Shown here: positions 1 through 4,344 of the stretch, piece by piece
How the letters are laid out: the number at the start of each line of letters is the position of its first letter
Position numbering within the stretch: position 1 is the stretch's first letter
Assembly: GCA_040880365.1 (NCBI GenBank)
Contig: JBBDIO010000122.1
Coordinates: 1-5,485, forward strand
Length of the DNA: 5,485 nucleotides
Reading direction: 5' to 3'
Origin: JBBDIO01 sp040880365
Lineage (GTDB): Bacteria; Chloroflexota; Anaerolineae; Caldilineales; Caldilineaceae
Translations under genes and position numbers: made by a program
Notes under the pieces: model-generated
Told to the model about the DNA's origin: nothing
Databases searched by the model: none
Seen by the model: the letters and a program-made list of their open reading frames with translations, nothing else

Positions 1-77
1 GCTATCCGCATGTGGACGGCGCACCCGTGGGCAACACTTTTCAACTTTACAGGGCGAACCGCCCCCAAACCGTCTAG
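1..77 (+). CDS. 3' end of an unidentified rightward gene (partial)
   Basis: Reading from base 3, 24 sense codons lead to a TAG at 75-77. The peptide is YPHVDGAPVGNTF followed by QLYRANRPQTV. It reads like a normal protein C-terminus, and most third positions are G or C, as in the other genes here. It converges with ssb, and the two stop codons overlap on the palindrome CTAG (74-77). The product cannot be named from so little sequence. The upstream part lies outside the window, so the gene could also be a chance open stretch. This is an inference from composition and tight convergent packing only. Confidence 0.4.
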   Translation, partial: YPHVDGAPVGNTFQLYRANRPQTV

Positions 78-541
78 AACGGGATATCTTCCTCGGTGAC
101 GTTGCCGCCACTGTTGCCACCGTTCCCTGCGTTGCCGCTATTCCCCGCGTTCCCGCCAGCATTGCCGCCGGATTCATTGTTATAGTTGCCACTGCCACCG
201 CCACTACCGTCGCTGCGACTCCCCAAAAACTGAATAGAATTGGCAGTGACATTCAACGATGCACGGGCATTGCCTTCTCGATCCGTCCAGACTTCGGCTT
301 CTTCAACTTCCCCGACGACCAGAACCTGACGGCCCTTGGTGAGATATTGGCTTGCCAACTCGGCCTGACGCCGCCATGCCGTGACGCGAAACCAGGTGGT
401 CTTTTCCTGTGACTGTCCATCCTGCCCCGTCCAGCGTCTGCTCACAGCAACATTAAAATTCGTCACTGGCACGCCGCTGGGTGTATATCGCATCTCGGGA
501 TCGTTCCCCAAATTCCCTACGAGTGTAATCTGTTGATACAT
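74..541 (-). CDS. ssb: Single-stranded DNA-binding protein (SSB)
   Basis: This 155-residue protein binds single-stranded DNA during replication, recombination and repair and recruits partner proteins through its C-terminal tip. The OB fold occupies about residues 1-108. It opens with MYQQITLVGNLGNDPEMRYT, and further family landmarks are TTWFRVTAW (48-56), YLTKGRQVLVVGEV (66-79) and ASLNVTANSIQFLG (94-107). Residues 110-148 form a disordered linker of Gly, Asn, Ser and Ala with GNA/GNS-like repeats. The acidic tip TEEDIPF (149-155) is the classic SSB interaction motif, so the C-terminus is intact. The reading frame is open a further 20 codons upstream, to 601, but the Met at 541 is preferred: homology starts exactly there and a strong Shine-Dalgarno sits nine bases ahead. 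The usual bacterial length is about 150-180 residues. It is transcribed away from the lut genes, and a good promoter and a SOS-box-like palindrome lie upstream. Confidence 0.97.
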   Translation of the reverse strand: MYQQITLVGNLGNDPEMRYTPSGVPVTNFNVAVSRRWTGQDGQSQEKTTWFRVTAWRRQAELASQYLTKGRQVLVVGEVEEAEVWTDREGNARASLNVTANSIQFLGSRSDGSGGGSGNYNNESGGNAGGNAGNSGNAGNGGNSGGNVTEEDIPF

Positions 542-550
542 GGTGATTGC

Positions 551-558
551 CTTCCTCC
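551..558 (-). promoter_or_regulatory. Ribosome binding site of ssb (decides the start)
   Basis: Read leftward, GGAGGAAG ends nine bases before the ATG at 541. It is a near-ideal Shine-Dalgarno. Its presence rejects the upstream in-frame Met at 601, which would add 20 residues unlike any SSB. Confidence 0.85.
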
Positions 559-609
559 AGCGGGCCGAAGTGCGAACGGCTTGTGCGCAGACCCAATCCA
601 CACAGCCGC

Positions 610-628
610 CTGAGTAAGCACGACTCAG
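610..628 (-). promoter_or_regulatory. Small inverted repeat in the ssb leader
   Basis: CTGAGT (610-615) and ACTCAG (623-628) form a perfect 6-bp inverted repeat with a 7-base gap. It would begin about five bases after the predicted ssb transcription start, so it could be a 5'-end mRNA hairpin or a small operator. The stem is short, and chance is a real alternative. Confidence 0.3.
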
Positions 629-639
629 ACTTTGATTCT

Positions 640-669
640 ATTGTACGTCGATTATCCACCCGCTGTCAA
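640..669 (-). promoter_or_regulatory. Sigma-70-type promoter of ssb
   Basis: On the minus strand a perfect -35 TTGACA (669 to 664) is followed, after 18 bases, by the -10 TACAAT (645 to 640, five of six matches to TATAAT). Transcription would start near 633 and give a leader of about 90 bases. This is the best promoter match in the window. Its spacer contains a DnaA-box-like 9-mer, and a palindrome lies 13 bases upstream of the -35. Confidence 0.7.
652..660 (+). promoter_or_regulatory. DnaA-box-like 9-mer in the ssb promoter spacer
   Basis: TTATCCACC differs from the consensus DnaA box TTATCCACA at the last base only. It lies wholly between the -35 and -10 of the ssb promoter, where a bound protein would block polymerase. 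It is a single site and could easily be chance. Confidence 0.2.
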
Positions 670-682
670 AATTCCCGACACA

Positions 683-698
683 CAGAACGCGCGTTCTG
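683..698. promoter_or_regulatory. 16-bp perfect palindrome, LexA/SOS-box-like operator candidate
   Basis: CAGAACGCGCGTTCTG is its own reverse complement. Its core GAAC-N4-GTTC matches the core of the LexA box known from Bacillus and actinobacteria. ssb belongs to the SOS regulon in some bacteria, which makes the pairing sensible. The centre lies about 57 bases upstream of the predicted ssb transcription start, beyond the -35. That is unusual for simple repression, so an activator or other dimeric regulator is an alternative. LexA recognition in this lineage is inferred, not shown. Confidence 0.5.
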
Positions 699-764
699 AA
701 TCAGGCATCCTTCCCCTGTGAGCGCACGCGCATCAATATGCCTGAACACAATTCTCTCCAACGA

Positions 765-794
765 TTGGATGATTGATTGGGGACATGCGATAAT
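765..794 (+). promoter_or_regulatory. Candidate promoter of the lut operon (extended -10)
   Basis: A weak -35 TTGGAT (765-770) precedes, by 18 bases, GATAAT (789-794), which carries a TGc extended -10 (786-788). Use of this start would give lutA a leader of about 170 bases. Other possible -10 elements are TACAAT at 857-862, without a good -35, and a second GATAAT at 921-926. Confidence 0.3.
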
Positions 795-895
795 GAAGTA
801 TCTTGTCTGGGATACCGTCTTTATGCTGAAGATGTCTGAAATCGGGATGTCTACGCTACAATCACACGGCCCAGTCATGCGACCGTTACACTATC

Positions 896-926
896 CTGAC
901 CCTAAAAAGTCTGGCTGTCGGATAAT
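896..926 (+). promoter_or_regulatory. Alternative lut promoter closer to lutA
   Basis: CTGACC (896-901, four of six to TTGACA) is separated by 19 bases from GATAAT (921-926). It would start transcription near 933 and leave a short leader of about 40 bases before lutA. The spacing is long and the -35 weak. It competes with the candidate near 765-794. Confidence 0.22.
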
Positions 927-971
927 CAGCGCGGCGTCGGCTTTGCCGCATAGAAGCGAACAATTTCTGCT

Positions 972-1832
972 ATGATCCAACGCAAAACGTTTAGCGAACG
1001 ACCCCGCCGGGTGGCGCTCTTTGTTACCTGTATGGTGGATATGCTCTATCCCCAGGTGGGGATGGCAACCGTGGAACTGCTGGAACGCCACGGCGTGGAA
1101 GTCATCTTTCCCGAAGAACAGACCTGTTGCGGACAACCGGCCTTCAACGCCGGATTTCGCGATGAGGCGCGGGTGCTGGCCCGCCGCTTTCTCGATGTGT
1201 TCGAACCGCTGGTGCGCGCAGGCAAGATCGATGCCATTGTCGCGCCTAGTGGCAGTTGCACCACCATGACCGCGCATTTTTATGCCGATGCGCTCTTTGA
1301 AGATGTAGCCAACGCCGCCGACCGCCATCGCGCCGAACGTGTGGCCGCAGTGACCTTCGAGCTGACCGAATTTCTGGTCGATGTGCTGGGCGTGACCGAT
1401 ACGGGCGCCGATTTCAACGGCAGAGTGACCTATCACGCCTGCTGCCATCTCCTGCGCGAGCTGCACATCGACGCCCAACCGCGCGCCCTCCTGGAAACTG
1501 TGCAGGACGCCGACCTGGTGGAATTGGCGGGCGCCGACGAATGTTGCGGCTTTGGCGGGCTGTTCTCGGTCAAAAATGCAGGCATCAGCACGGCAATGGG
1601 CCAGCGCAAGTGCATCAATCTGGCACAGAGCGAAGCCGATGTGGTCGCGCTCAACGATGTGAGCTGCATGACCCATATCAACGGGCTGTTGAGCCGTCAG
1701 GCGCAACACTGCCGCGCGGTGCACATTGCCGAAATCCTCAACAATCAGGTAGCCCAAAGCGCAGATGCGCCTGCCGAACAGCCGACTGCGCCCCTGCCCG
1801 CCGCCCGCCCCCGACGCTGGCAGGGAGGATAG
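972..1832 (+). CDS. lutA: LutA: L-lactate utilisation Fe-S subunit with two CCG domains
   Basis: This is the cysteine-rich subunit of the cytoplasmic LutABC complex, which oxidises L-lactate to pyruvate. It belongs to the family that includes E. coli YkgE and the C-terminal half of GlcF and heterodisulfide reductase HdrD. The first CCG domain shows FVTCMVDM (Cys20), EEQTCCGQPAFNAGF (Cys52-Cys53) and SGSC (Cys96). The second shows YHACCHLLRELH (Cys157-158), ADECCGFGG (Cys191-192) and SCMTHI (Cys232). Both CCG motifs look intact for binding a non-cubane or 4Fe-4S cluster. At 286 residues it exceeds the roughly 240 usual for LutA, and the excess is a Pro/Ala/Gln-rich tail (about 262-286). The start is the first ATG after an in-frame TAG at 951-953. 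No strong Shine-Dalgarno is visible (only AGAAG, 15 bases upstream). It is first in the operon and in the same frame as lutB. Confidence 0.93.
   Translation: MIQRKTFSERPRRVALFVTCMVDMLYPQVGMATVELLERHGVEVIFPEEQTCCGQPAFNAGFRDEARVLARRFLDVFEPLVRAGKIDAIVAPSGSCTTMTAHFYADALFEDVANAADRHRAERVAAVTFELTEFLVDVLGVTDTGADFNGRVTYHACCHLLRELHIDAQPRALLETVQDADLVELAGADECCGFGGLFSVKNAGISTAMGQRKCINLAQSEADVVALNDVSCMTHINGLLSRQAQHCRAVHIAEILNNQVAQSADAPAEQPTAPLPAARPRRWQGG
1822..1829 (+). promoter_or_regulatory. Ribosome binding site of lutB
   Basis: AGGGAGGA lies inside the last codons of lutA and ends 12 bases before the lutB ATG at 1842. The spacing is somewhat long. It still favours this start over the in-frame GTG at 1980, which has no comparable motif, so the repeat-encoded N-terminal extension of LutB is probably translated. 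Confidence 0.6.
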
Positions 1833-1841
1833 CCAAAACCT

Positions 1842-3434
1842 ATGACTACACCTACAAAAATACCCATAAACACACCGACCCGCACGCCTGCCACCACGCC
1901 TGCCACCACGCCTGCCACCACACCTGCCAACGCGCCCACGCGTTCGCCCATCGATCTCTACGCCCCCTACGACAAGCGGGTGGCGACCGCATTGGGCAAC
2001 AAAAATCTGCGCACTGCGCTCAGTCGCTCTACCATACGCCTCAGTTCGGCGCGCGTCGGTGCGATGGGCGCGATAGAAGGCGAAGAACTGCGCGACCAGA
2101 CCCGCCAGATGAAAGAGTATGTGCTGCGCAACTGGCCCGACCTGCTGGAACAGTTTGAAACCGCGGTCATCGCCAACGGTGGGCATGTACATTGGGCCAA
2201 AGATGCCGAAGAAGCCAATCAGATTGTGCTGGAGCTGGCCCGACAGCACAATGTGCGCAAGGTCACCAAGGCCAAATCGATGGCAACCGAGGAAATCCAC
2301 CTGAACCGTGCGCTGGAAGCTGCGGGCATGGTGCCCATCGAAACCGATCTGGGTGAATATATCATCCAGCTTGCCAACGAACCGCCCAGCCACATTGTGG
2401 CCCCGGTCGTCCACCGCCGCCTGGAAGACATTAGCCAGATTTTGCAGGAAAAGCTGGACATGCCGCCCACGCTCGACCCGGAAATTATGTGTAATGTGGC
2501 GCGTATGCGGCTGCGCCAGGAGTTTCTGACTTCGGAAATGGGCATCAGTGGCTGCAACTTTGGCATCGCCGAAACGGGCACAGTCTGCATTGTGACCAAC
2601 GAGGGCAATGGGCGCATGGTGAGCGGGATGCCCAAGGTCTATGTGGCGATTATGGGCATCGAAAAACTGGTGCCCACCGTAGAAGATGCGTTTCTCCAAT
2701 ATCAGGCATTGTGTCGCAGTTCCACAGGCCAACAGTGTACTGTCTATCTTTCGCTCACCAGCGGGCCACGCCGACCGGGCGATCCCGATGGTCCCGAAGA
2801 GTTTCATGTAGTGCTGCTGGATAACGGGCGCAGCGATATGCTGGCGCGCAACTATGGCGAGGCGCTCATGTGTATTCGCTGTGGCGCGTGTCTCAATGTC
2901 TGCCCGGTCTATCGGGAAATTGGCGGGCACGCCTATGGCAGCACCTATAGTGGTCCGATTGGCGCGGTGATCAGCCCATTGTTGCCCGCGCATATCACCG
3001 ACCCCCAGAAGCTGCCCCATGCCAGCAGCCTGTGCGGCGCGTGTCGCGATGCCTGCCCCGTGAAGATCGACCTGCCGCGCCTGTTGCTGGATCTGCGCAA
3101 CGACTATGTGCAGGAGGGCGACGCCTCGATCTTTGACCGCACCGCCATGCTGGGCTTTGTGCAGACCATGCAAAGCCGAGGCCGCTATGAAGCTGCGGGC
3201 AAAGTCGCCAGCTTTGGCAGCAATCTGCTGGCGGCGTTGAGTGGCGGGACCATTAAGGCCATGCCGCCTCCGTTTTCGGGCTGGACCAACAGCCGCAATT
3301 TTCCGGCTTTTGCCAAAAAGAGCTTTCGCGAACAGTGGGCCGCGCGCGTCAAATTGCGCAAAACCAGAGGCCGGATGCAGGTCGATCCGCCCTCTGCACC
3401 GCGCACAGATACAGACCGCCCAGGCCAAAAGTGA
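1842..3434 (+). CDS. lutB: LutB: L-lactate utilisation LUD-domain iron-sulfur subunit
   Basis: This subunit of the LutABC lactate-oxidising complex resembles E. coli YkgF. In order it has a low-complexity Thr/Pro extension (1-37), an N-terminal helical start (about 41-70), a LUD domain (about 95-330) with GISGCNFGIAETGTVCIVTN (234-253), and a ferredoxin-type motif CIRCGACLNVCP (Cys344, 347, 350, 354). A second motif CGACRDACP follows (Cys398, 401, 405). The C-terminal region, with FSGWTNSRNFPAFAKKSFREQW (given by residues 478-499; key F478, W481, F495, W499), matches the LutB C-terminal domain. The two cysteine motifs imply two [4Fe-4S] clusters. At 530 residues it is longer than the usual 470-490. 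The excess is the N-terminal extension encoded by a 12-bp tandem repeat. Nine bases separate it from the lutA stop, in the same frame. It ends in TGA, unlike the other genes here, which end in TAG. Confidence 0.95.
   Translation: MTTPTKIPINTPTRTPATTPATTPATTPANAPTRSPIDLYAPYDKRVATALGNKNLRTALSRSTIRLSSARVGAMGAIEGEELRDQTRQMKEYVLRNWPDLLEQFETAVIANGGHVHWAKDAEEANQIVLELARQHNVRKVTKAKSMATEEIHLNRALEAAGMVPIETDLGEYIIQLANEPPSHIVAPVVHRRLEDISQILQEKLDMPPTLDPEIMCNVARMRLRQEFLTSEMGISGCNFGIAETGTVCIVTNEGNGRMVSGMPKVYVAIMGIEKLVPTVEDAFLQYQALCRSSTGQQCTVYLSLTSGPRRPGDPDGPEEFHVVLLDNGRSDMLARNYGEALMCIRCGACLNVCPVYREIGGHAYGSTYSGPIGAVISPLLPAHITDPQKLPHASSLCGACRDACPVKIDLPRLLLDLRNDYVQEGDASIFDRTAMLGFVQTMQSRGRYEAAGKVASFGSNLLAALSGGTIKAMPPPFSGWTNSRNFPAFAKKSFREQWAARVKLRKTRGRMQVDPPSAPRTDTDRPGQK
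1884..1931 (+). repeat. 12-bp tandem repeat inside the 5' end of lutB
   Basis: Three perfect copies of ACGCCTGCCACC (1884-1895, 1896-1907, 1908-1919) are followed by a fourth copy with two changes (1920-1931). Being a multiple of three, each unit adds T-P-A-T without shifting the frame. Residues on both sides continue the Thr/Pro theme (TPTKIPINTPTRTP before, APTRSP after). It looks like replication-slippage expansion of an unstructured tail. Copy number may vary between strains. Confidence 0.9.
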
Positions 3435-3436
3435 AC

Positions 3437-3472
3437 CGACACTGCACGATTCGACATTGCATGATTCGACAC
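3437..3472 (+). repeat. 15-bp tandem repeat in the lutB-lutC spacer
   Basis: CGACACTGCACGATT (3437-3451) is followed directly by CGACATTGCATGATT (3452-3466), with two C/T differences, and then by the start of a third unit, CGACAC (3467-3472). It begins three bases after the lutB stop and runs into a second, unrelated tandem repeat. No coding role is evident. Confidence 0.8.
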
Positions 3473-3493
3473 CAAAGTAAGACACCAAAGTAA
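3468..3493 (+). repeat. 13-bp perfect tandem duplication before lutC
   Basis: GACACCAAAGTAA occurs twice back to back (3468-3480 and 3481-3493) with no mismatch, which suggests a recent duplication. It overlaps the end of the preceding 15-bp repeat array and lies 18 bases before the lutC ATG. Copy number would change the length of the spacer upstream of the lutC ribosome binding site. Confidence 0.85.
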
Positions 3494-3511
3494 AGCGAAA
3501 CCGGAATTCGC

Positions 3512-4285
3512 ATGAACACACGCGACGAACTTTTACAGAAACTGCGCGCGACGCTGGAACGGTCGGATCTGCGCTTTCCCCCGCGACGGGTGGAACCGCT
3601 TACCGCGGCCACGCGCATGACCGTGACCCAGGCCAGCGGCAGCCCCGTAGAATTGGCGGAACGCTTTGGCGCAGAGTTACAGAAGCTCTATGGCACATTT
3701 GAAGTGCTGGAGACGCCCACCGAAGCCCGGCTCGCGCTGATCAATCGCCTGTTGGGGTGGATGCAAGAGGAAGAACAGACCCGCAAGGGCGCGATTGTGG
3801 GCACTGAACAGGCGCGCCAGATTCTGACCTGGGATGCGGGCGCGCTGCCCATTCCGGGGCTGGAAACCGCCCTTGCCGATCTCGAACTGGAGCCGGTCGC
3901 GCCCCCCGATCTGCGCGACCCGGCTGTGCGCGACCGCGTGCGCCACATTCGCTATGGTCTGACGGGTGTGGTGGCCGCCTTTGCCGCCACCGGCTCCATG
4001 CTGGTGACTTCGGGCGTGGGCACGTCACGCGCCGCCAGCCTGTTGCCCATCCGCCATATTGGGCTGGTGCCCTTCAGCCGGCTCTACCCGACCGCGGAAG
4101 ACTGGCTGCGTGAACGGCGTCAGGCGGGTGAGTTGGAACACTTTTTCCGCAATCGAGCCAATGTGAGCATGATTAGTGGCCCCAGCAAATCGGCAGATAT
4201 TGAAATGAACCTGACATTGGGCGTGCATGGGCCGAAATATGTGCATGTGATTCTGTTCGACGATGAGGTGCGACGCCCGGATTAG
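3512..4285 (+). CDS. lutC: LutC: L-lactate utilisation LUD-domain subunit
   Basis: This is the third subunit of the LutABC complex, resembling E. coli YkgG: a LUD-domain protein without Fe-S motifs. The LUD core spans about residues 90-252. Landmarks are GAIVGTEQ (93-100), RYGLTGVVAAFAATGSMLV (147-165), RAASLLPIRHIGLVPFSRLY (173-192), and the hallmark GPSKSADIEMNLTLGVHGP (223-241), followed by the final strand YVHVILFDD (243-251). The N-terminal stretch MNTRDELLQKLRATL is the usual amphipathic helix of the family. The length of 257 is near the typical 220-250. In the AxTG motif the position that is acidic in LutB (AETGT) is Ala159 here (AATGS). The start follows GGAA at 3503-3506, a weak ribosome binding site. 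The 77-base gap after lutB is filled mostly by tandem repeats and is the loosest junction in the lutABC set. Confidence 0.92.
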   Translation: MNTRDELLQKLRATLERSDLRFPPRRVEPLTAATRMTVTQASGSPVELAERFGAELQKLYGTFEVLETPTEARLALINRLLGWMQEEEQTRKGAIVGTEQARQILTWDAGALPIPGLETALADLELEPVAPPDLRDPAVRDRVRHIRYGLTGVVAAFAATGSMLVTSGVGTSRAASLLPIRHIGLVPFSRLYPTAEDWLRERRQAGELEHFFRNRANVSMISGPSKSADIEMNLTLGVHGPKYVHVILFDDEVRRPD

Positions 4286-4335
4286 CCGCACACCCGTCTC
4301 GAAACCAGCCGTATAGCCAACAACCTACCCAGAGT

Positions 4336-4341
4336 GAGGAG
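4336..4341 (+). promoter_or_regulatory. Ribosome binding site of the Gfo/Idh/MocA gene
   Basis: GAGGAG ends three bases before the ATG at 4345 (five bases if TGAGG at 4335-4339 is the paired core). It supports initiation at 4345 and therefore translation of the Ala/Ser-rich extension ahead of the Rossmann fold. Confidence 0.65.
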
Positions 4342-4344
4342 ACC

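Larger units (their letters stand above)
542..971. other. Divergent intergenic region between ssb and lutA
   Basis: This is 430 bases with no convincing gene. It carries the ssb promoter, leader and ribosome binding site on the left, a 16-bp palindrome near 690, and AT-richer sequence from about 730 to 930 with candidate rightward -10 elements. A GTG-initiated open frame at 718-975 overlaps the lutA start by ATGA, but it has no ribosome binding site and unconvincing composition, so it is not called. GATGTCT occurs twice, 15 bases apart (831-837 and 846-852). No tRNA, riboswitch or terminator structure was recognised. Confidence 0.8.

Noticed and set aside
52..64. GGGCG-AAC-CGCCC inverted repeat just beyond the ssb stop as a terminator
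   Set aside because: The stem is only five pairs with a three-base loop, and no T-run follows on either strand.
542..601. A 20-residue N-terminal extension of SSB from an upstream in-frame ATG
   Set aside because: The strong Shine-Dalgarno lies inside this stretch, and the SSB fold begins at the Met at 541. The added residues do not resemble any SSB.
718..975. An 85-codon GTG-initiated frame overlapping the lutA start by ATGA
   Set aside because: The overlap resembles translational coupling, but there is no ribosome binding site, no recognisable domain, and the composition is unlike that of the neighbouring genes. It lies in the AT-richer regulatory region.
1884..1931. The 12-bp array as a CRISPR or a binding-site array
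   Set aside because: The units are contiguous without spacers, fall in the coding frame and encode a low-complexity tail.
1541..2158. A 205-codon plus-strand frame spanning the lutA-lutB junction in another frame
   Set aside because: It is out of frame with two well-supported genes and contains no recognisable motif. Its His/Thr-rich middle is just the lutB 12-bp repeat read in another frame.
891..3521. An 876-codon open frame on the minus strand opposite lutA and lutB
   Set aside because: It is exactly in codon register with both genes, so it only reflects the avoidance of TTA, CTA and TCA codons in lutA and lutB. The peptide is rich in His, Gly, Arg and Ala without recognisable domains, while both sense genes are firmly identified. 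The same cause explains the minus-strand frame at 4282-5400.
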